Below are positions 22,181-34,030 of a stretch of 64,000 nucleotides of DNA, piece by piece. Each line of letters begins with the position of its first letter. Positions within the stretch are counted from its first letter, which is position 1. Made by a program: the position numbers and the translations under genes. The notes beneath the pieces are model-generated. The model had not been told where the DNA came from and did no database searches. It saw only the letters and a program-made list of their open reading frames with translations. Source of the DNA: Terebella lapidaria (Eukaryota; Annelida; Polychaeta; Terebellida; Terebellidae); contig OX424558.1 of the NCBI GenBank assembly GCA_949152475.1, forward strand, positions 38,884,651 to 38,948,650, given 5' to 3'.

Positions 22181-24460
22181 CTAGACGTCAAGGCCTAAAG
22201 ATGCCTTGGAGGCATTTCGGTGTGATGATTAATTTATAATATATACTAGATATCGACGAAAATGAAAAATTTCGACTCCGCAAAAAAATTTACCGTTAAA
22301 TTAATACCCCTTAGACATGTTTGTCTAGGGCGAAGAGTCCGAAAAAAAAGTCCGTTTCGCTCTACGACTCACCGTTCCCGAGATATCCACGAAAACGAAA
22401 AATGCCAACTCGGCAAAAAATTTCTTAGTCAAGGTCAAAGTTCATCCATAATACATATAAGATAAATGTTGTCTAGAGCGACAAGTCCGAAAATAATGTC
22501 CGTTTCGCTCTACGACGCACCGATTCCGAGATATCGACGAAAACGAAAAATGCTGACTCGGCAAAAAATTTTTGAGTCAAGGTCAAAGTTCATCCATATT
22601 ACATATAAGACATGTTTGTCTAGGGCGACGAGTCCGAAAATAACATCCGTTTCGCTCTACGACGCACCATTTCCGAGATATCGACGAAAACGAGAAATGC
22701 CGACTCGGCAAAAAAAATTCGGGTCAAGGTCAAAGTTCATCCATAATACCTCTTAGACATGTTTGTCTAGGGCGACGAGTCCGAAAATAACGTCCGTTTC
22801 GCTCTACGACACACCGTTCCCGAGATATCGACGAAAACGAGAAATGCCGACTCGGCAAAAAAATTTGGGGTCAAGGTCCCGAGATATCGACGAAAACGAG
22901 AAATGCCGACTCGGCAAAAAAATTTGGGGTCAAGGTCAAAGTTCATCCATAATACCCCTTAGACATGTTTGTCTAGGGCGACGAGTCCGAAAATAACCCC
23001 TTAGACATGTTTGTCTAGGGCGACGAGTCCGAAAATAACGTCCGGTTTGCTCTACGACACACCGTTCCCAAGATATCAACGAAAACGAGAAATGCCGACT
23101 CGGCAAAAAAATTTCGGGTCAAGGTCAAAGTTCATGCGACGAGTCCGAAAATAACGTCCGTTTCGCTCTACGACGCACCGTTTCCGAGATATCGACGAAA
23201 TTGAAAAATGCCGACTCGGCAAACAAAATTCGGGTCAAGGTCACCCCTTAGACATGTTTGTCTAGGGCGACGAGTCCGAAAATAACGTCCGTTTCGCTCT
23301 ACGACGCACCGTTTCCGAGATATCGACGAAATTGAAAAATGTCGACTCGGCAAACAAAATTCGGGTCAAGGTCAATCTTCATCCATAATACCCCTTAGAC
23401 ATGTTTGTCTAGGGCGACGAGTCCGAAAATAATGTCCGTTTCGCTCTACGAAGCACCGTTTCCGAGATATCAACGAAAACGAAAAATGCCGACTTGGCAA
23501 AAAAATTTCGGGTCAAGGTCAAAGTTCATACATAGTACCCCTTAGACATGTTAGCCTAGGGCGACGAGTCCGAAAATAACGTCCGTTTCGCTCTACGACG
23601 CACCGTTTCCGAGATATCGACGAAAAAGAAAATGCCGACTCGGCAAAAAAATTTCGGGTCAAGGTCAAAGTTCATCCATAATACCCCTTAGACATGTTTG
23701 TGTAGGGCGACAAGTCCGAAAATAACGTCCGTTTCGCTCTACAACGCACCGTTTCCGAGATATGCAGGATGCCTCAAGGATGACTCAGCAAACAATTATA
23801 TCGACCTCTAGGTCAAAGGTCGTTTGACGTATCGATCCCAAAATCAATAGGGTTCTTCCCTGTTGATATATAAACCTCCGTGCAAAATTCTGCAACTATT
23901 GCCTGAATATTTTTCGAGTTATCGTCCGGAAACCAAGTTTCAAGATCAGCCTCGATTTCATCCTCAAGGACCTCACGGACCTCGGAGCCGGATCAAAAAA
24001 AATAATACACCCTAGAGATGTTTGTCTAGGGCGACGAGTCCGAAAATAACGTCCGTTACGCTCTACGATGCACGGTTTCTGAGATATGCAGGAAGCCTCA
24101 AGGATGAATCAGCAAAAAATCATTTCGACCTCTAGGTCAAAGGTCGTTTGACGGATCGATCCCGAATTCAATAGGGTTCTTCCCTGGTGGCATATGAACC
24201 TCCATGCAGAGTTCTGCAACTATTGCGTAAATATTTTTCCAGTTATCGTCCGGAAACCAAGTCTCAAAATTAGCCTTGATTTCATCCTCACGGACCTCAC
24301 GGACCTCGGATCCGGCTCAAAAAGGATAGGGTTCTTCCACATATCATTTCTGACTTGTGGTGAAAATTTGACGAGGATCCGTCAAGGCAATCTAAAGTTA
24401 TCGTCCGGAAGCCAAAAGTGGCGGAAGAAGAAAAAAAAGAAAAAAAAAAATTCTGCTAAA
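22181..24460 (-). repeat. Satellite array, right arm (inverted copy)
   Basis: Reverse complement of the 18736-20540 array, longer and with about ten units, some rearranged: a shortened unit around 22860-22930 and another near 22990-23010 look like internal deletions or duplications. It begins with GATGCCTTGGAGGCATTTCGG and ends with AAAAAAATTCTGCTAAAT, the mirror of the left arm's outer end. Several ORFs of 60-96 codons repeat the same translated unit (RATSPKITSVSLYDAP) and are artefacts of periodicity. Confidence 0.9.
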
Positions 24461-25048
24461 TCCATAAAGGCATTTCTGCCGAAATGCCTTAATTAATAGG
24501 CCCGGATAGCCAATATGGTGACCGAATTGTGTATTCTTTGATTGTAGGCCCTATTATTCCACTTTGTATGCATTTGTCCAGAGTACTGTTCTGCTAGAAA
24601 ATTACTATATGAGAAACTGTGTGATATCAATGTCGACTTTCCATTAATGACTGATGAGGACAAATTTATTTCTATAGTAAAACAGGGTGGCAAACATTTT
24701 GCTATATATCTTGTCACAGCTTGGGGAAAACGAATGGAAAAATTGTACAAATAATATGAATAATGACACTGTCCGTCCACTATACTTGCATTGTACATAA
24801 ACCATCATAACGTCATCGATCATTTCATTTTTGTAGCTGACAAATAAGCCTGATAAGGCTGGGTGACTTTTGTTTATTACCATATATGTTGTTGTTTTCT
24901 TTGTTATCTTGTTATGTCACTTGTCAGTATAATAAAGAAATTTTGACCTTGACCTTGATTATCGGGAATTGCTTATGGCGATTTGCGTTTTGCTTTTTGT
25001 GAATTGCGTTTATTGCGAATTTTTTATTGCGAATTGTTTATTGCGAAT
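24461..25048. other. Spacer with small palindrome and low-complexity TTGCGAATT run
   Basis: AAGGCATTTCTGCCGAAATGCCTT (about 24468-24491) is a near-perfect palindrome at the outer edge of the right satellite arm. From 24960 to 25048 the sequence is built of imperfect GAATTGCG/TTGCGAATT repeats. No gene is seen. Confidence 0.4.
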
Positions 25049-25630
25049 CGAGTTTTGTGAATTGCGTTTTGTGACTGAATGCGTATTGCTGAACATGACA
25101 CACTCAGGAGGATGGCGGGACGCTATGGAACCAGTGGATTAGCTTAGCCTACAACAATCTTTTAGTTACCGTGGTTTGCAAAATAACAATAGGCCCATAT
25201 ATAACTACTGCTGTGAAAGGGGGGGGGGGGGGGCGGGGTGGGAGGCGGGAATTGTCGCGTGATTGCAGAAAAACATCTATATTTGGTTACATAGGATGGA
25301 AATTAAGTGCTTGCCTCTTCCTCCACTACATCTCTTCCTCCACTATCGAGTTTTGTGAATTGCGTTTTGTGACTGAATGCGTATTGCTGAACATGACACA
25401 CTCAGGAGGATGGCGGGACGCTATGGAACCAGTGGATTAGCTTAGCCTACAACAATCTTTTAGTTACCGTGGTTTGCAAAATAACAATAGGCCCATATAT
25501 AACTACTGCTGTGAAAGGGGGGGGGGGGGGTGGGAGGCGGGAATTGTCGCGTGATTGCAGAAAAACATCTATATTTGGTTACATAGGATGGAAATTAAGT
25601 GCTTGCCTCTTCCTCCACTACATCAACGAC
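25049..25630 (+). repeat. Tandem duplication, period 296 bp
   Basis: 25049-25344 and 25345-25630 are nearly identical. They differ mainly at the G homopolymer: the first is longer and followed by GCGGGGTGGG, the second shorter and followed by TGGGAGG. The break lies in a CTTCCTCCACTA direct repeat, which suggests recombination between short repeats. The second copy leads into a LINE reverse transcriptase frame. Confidence 0.85.
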
Positions 25631-26331
25631 ATTGTAACTGGCTTCAAGTCATCAGTTCGCCTGTTTGCAGATGACACGTAGGCATACCTCATAGTGAACT
25701 CAGAGGGGGACACAGCAGACCACCAGAATGATCTTGAAACTGGGGCGACAAATGGCTGATGAAGTTCCATCCATCAAAATGCCAGGTGCTCAGCGTAAAG
25801 AAGTAACGGAAGCCGGTAATCACAGAATACACACTTCCTGAAATGGGACATGCACACAGTAAAAATCTGCAGCAAGGCGGGCAGAACACTCAGATTCCTG
25901 CGCCGAAATATAAACATCTCCTCCAAGTCCATCAAGGTACGAGCATATTTCGGTTCCCCCAATGAGAAAAGGAGCAGATCACATAGAGATGATTCAACGC
26001 CGTGATGCCAGATACGTCACGTGCAGATACGGGAACATATCCAATGTCATCAACATGCTGCACAGTCTCAACTGGAGATCACTCGGTGGTAATGCTCTAC
26101 AAGATAGTAAACAATCAAACATCCATCGACCCCAGGGACTACCTGATACATTCCTATCGACAGTCACGTAACACCCACAGCTTGGCCTTCAAAATCCCCC
26201 AGAGCCGTACTGAAACCAAAAAGATGTCCTTCCCCAAGACCATTCGGGACTGGAATGCACTGCCAGAATCAGCAATCCAAGCTACATCTGTCAGTGCTTT
26301 CAAAACTGCCATCCCCACCTCCCGAGAATAG
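25605..26331 (+). pseudogene. LINE reverse transcriptase 3' fragment
   Basis: The frame reads LFLHYINDIVTG and SSVRLFADDT at 25610-25680 (RT domain with the FADD catalytic motif), then a stop. Further pieces in shifted frames are RRDARYVTCRYGN (25990-26035), LYKIVNNQTSIDPRDYLI (26095-26150) and FPKTIRDWNALPESAIQATS (26230-26290), the typical C-terminal end of CR1/Jockey-like LINEs. Stops and frameshifts make it non-functional. A poly(A)-like signal AATAAAG follows near 26451. Confidence 0.7.
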
Positions 26332-27138
26332 ACACATCACCAAGCCATGTACATACGGCTGTAGCGATTTTATCGTGAATCTGATAATTTGAACATTTCA
26401 AAATTTAATTATTCTTACCTGTTCTAATCACGGTACATGTATTTCATGAAATAAAGGAAATATAAGTGTGATTTTCCTCCTTTGATATTTTTTTGCTGGG
26501 CAGCTACGCTCGCTGATACTGTCTCGCTGTTATGTCCATTTAAAAAGCCCCCCCTCCCCCTCCTTTAAAAATCCTGGATCCACCCGTGGGGGCGATGGCG
26601 TCCATTGGGTGAGTCAAACTTAATTTTATGTACGGAAAATTACCAAAAAATAATCAATCGATCTGCATGTTTTTTTTTTTTTTTTATAAAGAATAAACAT
26701 TTTTGATTGTTAACGATGTGACTTGATTATCACTTCACGATCCTACAGGCTATATACTTTGAAGTTTTGCAAGAACATCATGAACATGTACTGATTTTGG
26801 AGGGAATTTTATCTGCCTTGTTCTTCCTGTATTGAGTGAACTCCTGGAATGTTTTGATCAAGACAAAACTCAAAATACTAATAAAGCGAAAACATACATG
26901 TGGGCTAACTGGTTCGTAATATTACAGCACTTGGTGTGCTGAGCTGAATGGTCTTTCCCAGATGTCAATATCAAGATTTGTCAAAATATTACAACTGTTC
27001 AAATGTCACGAGAAGTTATGTTTTCTCATCAGTATGCAAATGAGATATTCGTAGGTGAAAATGAGTAAACACATGTAATGTTCGACGCCCGAGGCGCACA
27101 GGGCGCACGTGGCGGGCGTCGGTAATTATTAGCACTAC
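26332..27138. other. Spacer with MITE end fragment
   Basis: CCCCCCTCC..TCCTTTAAAAATCCTGGATCCACCC near 26547-26588 resembles the end of the MITE at 28254 in reverse orientation and is probably a solo fragment. A T homopolymer lies at 26671-26687. No gene is seen. Confidence 0.35.
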
Positions 27139-27810
27139 AACCAGGTAACAGTCCATCCGGACGAGTCCGGCCGTCATACATCACATCATAACACATCATC
27201 ATCACCATCATCATCGCCAACATCAACAACATCATATACAACATGCATAGTACATAGTTATGGTAATGTAGCGTTGTGCGGATCCTGAGATGCCATGGGA
27301 GCAGCACCACAGAACTCACGCACGTGGGCATGTTGCTGGCCAGCCTCGCCGACGGCACTGCCGCAGGGATAGAACCCTGGACAGCCCGATGGTCTGCCAG
27401 AGCCTATGTCGCACCATTCCAGGTGGGAGACCGGTGATCCAGAGGGCGTATGCCCCCGAGTCATCAAGGTCTTCCCCACCTGGGCCCCCTATGGAAGTCG
27501 TCCCTGAGGCCTGACTGGCCTTTACCCGAACAGAGACAAGGAGCTCATGGCGTGAGCTCACCTGTCGTGCTCAGTCTCTGGACAACTCCGGCCACACAAA
27601 ATGCGGCCACAGTATTTATACTAGAGGCGTGAGCACGAGAAATGACGTAAACAGCCAGTGTTCAGTACAGTGGATCGATAAAAGACAATACGTCACTAAC
27701 GACGCACGTGCTTCGAACAGAAGCGTCCAAAACAAGGCCGAGGAACAAGCGTGTTTAAAAAATATTAACCTGCCGCGATCTTTGGGCAAAATCGCAGATC
27801 ACATTAGGCC
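27139..27810 (+). repeat. Dispersed repeat family F, copy 2
   Basis: Begins CCAGGTAACAG and contains GGGATAGAACCCTGGACAGC, GTCTGCCAGAGCCTA and TATGCCCCCGAGTCA. It ends CCTGCCGCGATCTTTGGGCA. It matches the 50643 copy more closely than the 20830 copy. An imperfect CATCATCA microsatellite lies inside near 27185-27235. Confidence 0.65.
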
Positions 27811-28139
27811 TTGTCAATGTGAGGATGAAAGGCTTCAGTAAATTCTTCGCCCATTCAACAGGCTGATTTTGCTTTCAGGAAAGCGCCGTCTTTCGCAAGA
27901 AAACGCAGGCTGATAGTATGTAGAACTGTACTGTACACTTCGGTAAGTCACGTGATCACGTGATGGTCGACGGATCTGTCATTTTGCAGTTTCTGTTTGG
28001 CCAGAAAATCAAGGGGATAGATTCTATCTCCAGTCCAGGCGTTCATTCAGGACAACTACCGTTTGTGAATATACCTATAGGTATCATGATATAACCAAGT
28101 AAGTTGCCAGTACTGGCAGTAGGGCCTATCATTTGAGCA

Positions 28140-28250
28140 GATGACTCGAGTCACTCAGTGAGTGAGTGACTCAGTCACACTCACCGAGTCACTCAGTGCC
28201 ACTCACTCAGTCAGTGACAGTGACAGTCAGTGTCACTCTACTCACTGTTA
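28140..28250. repeat. Imperfect GTGACTCA/GAGTCACT microsatellite
   Basis: About 100 bp built of GACTCAGTCAC-type units in both orientations, so many copies of TGACTCA (an AP-1-like site) and its complement occur by chance of the repeat. Probably a simple repeat only. Confidence 0.6.
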
Positions 28251-28253
28251 ACA

Positions 28254-28552
28254 AGGGCGGATCCAGGATAATGGAAGGGGGGGGGGGGGTGGTGGCTCCG
28301 ACAGATTGAACAGGGTGACGGTCCGGGGACATTTTGACATTTATTCTGGCAACCATTATTGTTGTAGATCCACTGAGATTTAAAACTCAGAAGGATGTGA
28401 ATTTGTGGTGCGTGGTGCCAGTATAATTAACAGTGTAGGCCTATACCGAAGAATGTCTATTTCAGAAGAAGAAAAACTACAGTGCTCAGCGATATAATAC
28501 GGCCTAGATGCATTAATCCAGACCTTTAGATCCCCCTAGATCCGCCTTTGGT
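28254..28552. mobile_element. MITE with AAGGCGGATC(C/T)A ends
   Basis: Left end AAGGGCGGATCCAGGA and right end CTAGATCCGCCTTTG are inverted repeats. The interior is non-coding and includes a G homopolymer near 28277. A related fragment lies at about 26570. Confidence 0.5.
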
Positions 28553-28946
28553 TTAGACACACTAAAATCATAAGTATCATCCATAAAACCATAACGTCTG
28601 AACTAATCAGGATGTATGGCCTAGGAGATCATTCTAGATTTTAAAAATAGATCTACAACAGACATGGGGCGATTACAGGGTCAATGTAATCAATTACGAT
28701 AACGATTACTCACAAATTTGATGATTAAATTACGATTACGATTACAGGCAAATATAGATGTAATCGATTATAATTACGATTACTTAACCATTGTAATAAT
28801 GATTACAATACTCTTTCCATATTAGATATAGAGTGAAAACACAAGTAGGTGTCAGCACTACCTAGTGCTTGAGCACAAATATATACCATCGAGAGAAAAC
28901 TATCAAAGTAAGAAATATTTCTTGAGAAATTGCTTTGATATATTTC

Positions 28947-30816
28947 ACAGTGCGCAATCAGTTTGAAGATTTGGTCACTGGAGGTGGTCCTTTTCTGCAA
29001 ATTTCATGGAAAACAGGCAAGTCCAATTTTAGGCTGTTGAGTTTGGTGATGTAAATGCATACTAAATTCGGAGAACTACTCAATAGATTACTGTAGTACG
29101 TTCAATACACTCAAAACTGATTATTAGCGGCGATTGAACAGCATGACAGCAGATATTTTTTTATGTAGAGCGAGCACAATGTAAACATTCCCCATTTATC
29201 ACCCATTTCACACCCAAACGTATCAATTGCTCTGTTATATTTGACTGTGTCATGTATCAAATTTGACATTAGATTAGCGATTCAACACTTTATCATAAGC
29301 ACACGCTAGAACCATAGGGGTTTCTCTGATTTTGACAAAATCTATTTGTTTTTGTGGTTTGCCGAGTCCCATATGAGATGCAGATCTGACCCACTAGGCG
29401 ATGCATCATTGACTCACAAGGGGCTGAAGAAATGTACCACCATTTCGGTCCATGAACTTCGTCTTTCTTTGTAGAAAATCCCCTATTTACTCATTTCATG
29501 TTATTTTTTCCTAATTCAAAACTTCTGGAATGGAATAGTACACGAATAAACGTGTCATTAAATCTAAGTGTGTTATAATGCAATAACTTGCAAGTGATGG
29601 TTATCGTGGTGCATGGTTTGAGAAGTCTCATTAGGCCAGGAAATGAGCACCAAAAAGACCATGTTGTCGAAAAACAGACAACATCTCTGGTAACATTTCG
29701 ACAATTGCCTGTAACTCTTCGTCCTGGGGAGTGAAGGAAGTATGAGATTTGCCTGCATCATCATAACTGTTCCCGAATAAATTTTTCTTCTTCAATGATT
29801 TTGTTTCATCATGAAGTGTTTTTTTTTTGGCTGCTGGACTCTTCCCAGGAGTTATAGTCAATGCACTCACGTTAACGGAGAGGTCCTCCTCTACAGAATA
29901 TATTTTTTTCTGTAATGTGTCCCCTGAAACTCCATATGTCTTTGAGTGCACCTTGCATGGTCCGTCCACTCTGTTCACACAGCTGTGGCACTCTCATTTT
30001 TACCCAGTGTTCTGGGTGATGATTAATGAAATGCTCTAATACTGAAAACGCATGATGTGACTTGTAGTCACAATATCCACAGGTTATTAGATCTTCCATT
30101 GTGATCTTGTACGCGTTCCTGAACTGTTAATGAGACTTCTCAAAAGTGTGCACCACGATAACCATCACATGCAAGTTTAGTGCATTATAACACACTAATA
30201 TTTAATGACACGTTTATTCGTGTGCTATTCCATTCTAGAAGTTTTGAATTAGGAGAAAAAATATGAAATTAGTACATTGGTGATTTTCTACAAAGAAAAT
30301 CGAATTTCATGGACCGAAATAGTGGTACATTTCTTCATCCCCTTGTGGGTCAATGATGCATCGCCTAGTGGGTCAGATCTGCATCTCATATGGGACTCGG
30401 CAAACCACAAAAACAAATAGATTTTGTCAAAATCAGAGGGACCCCCATGGTTCTAGCGTATGCTTACGATAAAGTGTTGAATCGCTCATCTAATGTCAAA
30501 CTTGATGCGTGACACAGTCGAATATAACGGAGCAATTGATACGTTTGGGTGTGAAATGGGTGATAAATGGGGAATGTTTACATTGTACTCGCTCTGCATA
30601 AAAAATATCTGCTGTCATGTTGTTTAATCGCCGCTAATAATCCGTTTTGAGTATATTGAACTTAACTACAGTATTCTATTGAGTAGTTCTCCGGATTTAA
30701 TATGCATTTGCATCACCAAACTGAACAGCCTAAAATTTACCTTGCCTGTTTTCCGCGAAATTTGCAGAAAAGCACCACATCCAGTGATCAAATCTTCAAA
30801 CTGATTGCGCACTGTG
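28947..30816. mobile_element. 1.87 kb foldback element with ~690 bp arms
   Basis: The left arm 28947-29640 and right arm 30125-30816 are inverted copies. They begin CACAGTGCGCAATCAGTTTG and run through GCGGCGATT, ATCACCCATTTCACACCC, AGTCCCATATGAGATGCAG, GCGATGCATCATTGACTCAC and ATAAACGTGTCATTAA. Similarity is high over the whole arm. The flanks show TATTT on both sides, a possible 5 bp target duplication. The loop carries a minus-strand coding fragment. Confidence 0.8.
29631..30099 (-). pseudogene. Coding fragment with C2H2-like finger in the foldback loop
   Basis: On the minus strand a frame starts at 30099 with MEDLITCGYCDYKSHHAFSV followed by LEHFINHHPEH, a C-X2-C...H-X3/4-H arrangement like a C2H2 finger. 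The continuation that reads most like protein lies in another frame (29978-29631: GPCKVHSKTYGVSGDTLQKK, SPAAKKKTLHDE, DEELQAIVEMLPEMLSVFRQ). So either a frameshift or an unseen splice separates the two halves. I do not recognise the family. It may be the remnant of the element's own protein or a captured host exon. Confidence 0.45.
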
Positions 30817-31097
30817 TATTTGTTGGAAAAATATTTTCAAAACAAAAGCTGCTGTAATATAGCAAGACTGAAGCCGACCCTGGAACCATACACCGTTTTC
30901 ATCGTATGTAATCATTGTAATGACACTGAGATAGTACAGCTAGGCTACTAATAACAGCAAACACAACAGACTTTCCTTTGTTGGATGAATCTTTGCGTTT
31001 ACGCAATGGCAGTGTAATGAATGATCTGCCCAACAAGTTTTATTGGATGTGAGGATGTGAGGAGTGGGAGCCAATCCAATGTGGAGTTGGAGGGAGA

Positions 31098-31175
31098 AAT
31101 CGGATGGGGGGGAGGGGGGTTGAAGGCGGTGGGGAGGGGCGGGGTTGAAGGCGGTGGGGAGGGGCGGGGCGGTAC
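31098..31175 (+). repeat. G-rich short tandem repeat (~29 bp units)
   Basis: GGTTGAAGGCGGTGGGGAGG followed by GGCGGG is repeated twice, just upstream of the LEPROT-like gene. The plus strand is purine-rich and could form G-quadruplexes. ORFs on both strands here reflect low complexity. Confidence 0.6.
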
Positions 31176-31449
31176 TGTAATAATCAAGAGAGGCAGCCGA
31201 ACACCACACAACCACCAGTGTGGCTGGGCATGTCTAAACAACTTGCTTTGTCAAATTCGACACAAAACCTCAATGGTTTTTGGCCATAACCAGTGTTGTT
31301 AAGTCTCGTCAGATCGATATTTTAGTAATGAGTTGTACTGAACAGTATGAATGTTACATATTCTTTTACAGTTGATGTGAACTCTGTGGGTTGGTTCAAC
31401 CAAAGATACCTTGCATCCATGCTTCAGGAGTAACGATTCTAGCACTATC

Positions 31450-31842
31450 ATGGCAGGCATACGAGCACTAGTGGCACTATCATTCGCAGCCGCCATTGGA
31501 GTTACTTTCCTTGTCTTGGGCTGCGCCCTCCCTCAGTATGGAACCTGGTGGCCTATGTTTGTGCTGATCTTCTATGCAACGTCGCCCGTTCCATCAATGG
31601 TCGCAAAGCGATACGCCGAAAGTGTTGAGTCAAGTAATGCCTTGATCGAAGTGTGTATATTCATCACAACGGGAATCGTGGTTTCTGCCTTTGGACTACC
31701 ATTGATGCTAGCGCATCTCAAAGTCATCCAATGGGGTGCCTGTGGACTTGTTCTTGCGGGTGATGTCGTCGTATTTTGTACAATTCTTGCCTATTTCATA
31801 GTGTTTAATAGGGACGATTCGTTTGATTACAGCACCTGGTAG
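31450..31842 (+). CDS. LEPROT/LEPROTL1-like endosomal membrane protein (Vps55 family)
   Basis: 130 residues, all in one exon, against 131 in the vertebrate proteins. Four hydrophobic segments lie at about residues 7-28, 34-50, 70-92 and 97-120. Diagnostic blocks are [53 protein letters not shown] and [15 protein letters not shown]. Family members are small endosome/Golgi membrane proteins. Yeast Vps55 acts in late-endosome-to-vacuole traffic, and vertebrate LEPROT/LEPROTL1 reduce surface leptin and growth-hormone receptors. The start at 31450 aligns with the family N-terminus; an upstream in-frame ATG at 31411 would add 13 residues. A TTCTTTTACAG acceptor at 31371 suggests that a 5' UTR intron precedes. 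The coding part itself has no intron, unlike vertebrate genes, so a retrocopy cannot be ruled out, although the frame is intact. Confidence 0.93.
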   Translation: MAGIRALVALSFAAAIGVTFLVLGCALPQYGTWWPMFVLIFYATSPVPSMVAKRYAESVESSNALIEVCIFITTGIVVSAFGLPLMLAHLKVIQWGACGLVLAGDVVVFCTILAYFIVFNRDDSFDYSTW

Positions 31843-31859
31843 CAAAGAACTGTCCGGAC

Positions 31860-33360
31860 AAATTTGTGAAATTATGATGTTAATTTATTGATGTATTTTT
31901 GTTGTGAATGAGGAGGCATTGTTGATGTTTTGATGGCTTACTTTCCTAATGTTCTATTAAAGAAGTGTTAATAGAATTGGATTGAAAAAAAGGTCTTATC
32001 ATTGAAGGAACTATGAGTGAATATTATGTTTGAGATGTTATTTTGCAAACTAAATGTTAGTAAATATAAATGTTTTTGTTTCTGTGAATATCTAACTTTT
32101 TTATGCTACTGTTTCAAACCAGCTAATGGTCACAACATCAGGCATGTGATGTTGACTGTCAATCTGACATATAAACTGAAATAATTTTTGCTTTCTGTAT
32201 TTTGAACCGGCTTCAATATACAGGTATCATGGTCATGATATACGTATATATATCGCTTTGATTTCTGTTGCATATTTATGTAAATGTATTTGGTTGCTTG
32301 ATGCATGTGTGCTGATAGTGCTGATAACCCGACTTCTGTGCATGTTGTAATTTGTACGGTAGTATTTTGTTCGAGTATCGTATCACGGTATAATATTATT
32401 GTTAGCACTACATGTAATATAAATTATTAAAGTACAGAAAATTAGTTTTTTGCAATACCTGTATTCATTCATGTGTGTTTAATAAAAACAATTCAGCAAT
32501 GTGTGCTGTTGTTGTGGATGTTTTTGATAACTGTCTTGCTATGAAGTAATAAGATATGCAATGTGCATACAATTTATGCATACAAGTCGCCATACGTATG
32601 TACCCTTGTGACATGTACAAGTTTTGTTACCTTTGAGTTGCTGGTCTGCGCATATCAGCCATTTTGAATTTCCACTGGGTTGCCGAAAAAACTTGTTTGA
32701 AATCAAGTCGCTACAGTATCCATTTTGAACATCATTAATTTTCGATCCAACCAATATATAAAAAAATAAATTTCGCCATTGAAAATGTTTTTGGACTGAC
32801 AATTCCATCTTCTTTTTCCTTCACAATTGGTGCTTTACAGAGTAATCCTATACTTCAATATAGAGCTTAAATATTGGAACTTTCAAATGGGAGGTCCTAT
32901 ATTCTGGGAATTTCAGTGCCGACCTAGAATTTTGACCTCTGTGACGACCTTGGATAGTCAAAACAGCCATTTTTGTGCTCAAACCCCTGGTTATATTTAC
33001 TTCAAGATAGGTTTGTATTAGGAAGTCAAATGTGCTAGGAAGTCAAGTTTGAGGGATCTTGAAAGAGACCTCAGGTCTCCCAATTGTTCAAACTGAAGGC
33101 ACCCCGTAAGCAATGTTCCCCTTGGGCAGGTTTTAGATGTATCCATATTGAGCACGTATGGTAAATCGTATACTTGTAAATGTATATGGTCTTATCTCAA
33201 TATCTAGTGAAATTGGCTGTACCAGGCTCTTATGTTTAGTCGTAATTATGTCACATTTAACAGCAGGGACACTTTGACAATGCTTCCTGGCTCAAGCAAA
33301 CACCACAATTATTCTGAAGTTCTACCAATGTGGATCTTCATACAACAGTATCTGTATATA
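31860..33360. other. LEPROT-like 3' region and spacer
   Basis: Candidate poly(A) signals for the upstream gene are ATTAAAG near 31957 and AATAAAAA near 32480. No further exon is recognised. A minus-strand ORF at 32539-32808 has no recognisable similarity. Confidence 0.4.
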
Positions 33361-33365
33361 AATAT

Positions 33366-33371
33366 TTTATT
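33366..33371 (-). terminator. Candidate poly(A) signal for the Cache/EGF gene
   Basis: AATAAA on the minus strand (TTTATT on +) lies about 660 nt beyond the stop codon. No other coding exon or splice site is needed between. The 3' UTR contains a G/C homopolymer near 33526-33541. Confidence 0.4.
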
Positions 33372-34030
33372 GTCACTTATGTTTATATACAAAAATATAG
33401 TATAAAATCAGCAACATTCATTGTATGTACAGGGCATTCACATTCACATAGGAGCAGTACATAAATGCTTGTAAAATCTGTACATGTCATCAATTTCAAC
33501 CAACAATGTTTCGGGGGTTTGTGATGGGGGGGGGGGGGGGGGATGAAGTGCAAAATTTTCATGAGACTCATTAACATAGATCTCAAGTTACATTATTTAA
33601 TTTACTAACGCAGGGGACGGACCAATACAGTTTGTGCAAAAGAGTATATAAATCATGTTTTACCAGAATACATGAAATGACTGAATACAAATTTGTATAA
33701 AATATAGGTCCTGTTCTCTGCTCCATACAAGAAACGTTAGCCAAAATATCCGAATCACATCTGTACAAGAATTGTAGCACTTTTGTCATCATCTGACCCA
33801 TAAAAGGAAGACTCGAGTATATATATATCAACATTTTTAGAAACAGTTCATTGATACCTGACAAATTTGCCAGTGTTTACTAACTCATATTGATATGAAT
33901 TCCAACATTATTGCATAAAATGGAATGTTTATCGCTTTCTTACATCTAGCAGCTGTAAGTATTGTGTCTGTAAACAAGTTTTAAACAGTCACGATATCGT
34001 GCGACACTTTCTGTCTGTTTCTGCCCACGA

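Noticed and set aside
22466..22996. ORFs of 77-96 codons repeating RATSPKITSVSLYDAP
   Set aside because: Translation of the satellite unit in one frame; the repetition follows the DNA period and not a protein.
31021..31302. ORFs on both strands over the GGGGCGGGG repeats
   Set aside because: Low-complexity Gly- or Pro-rich translations of a short tandem repeat.
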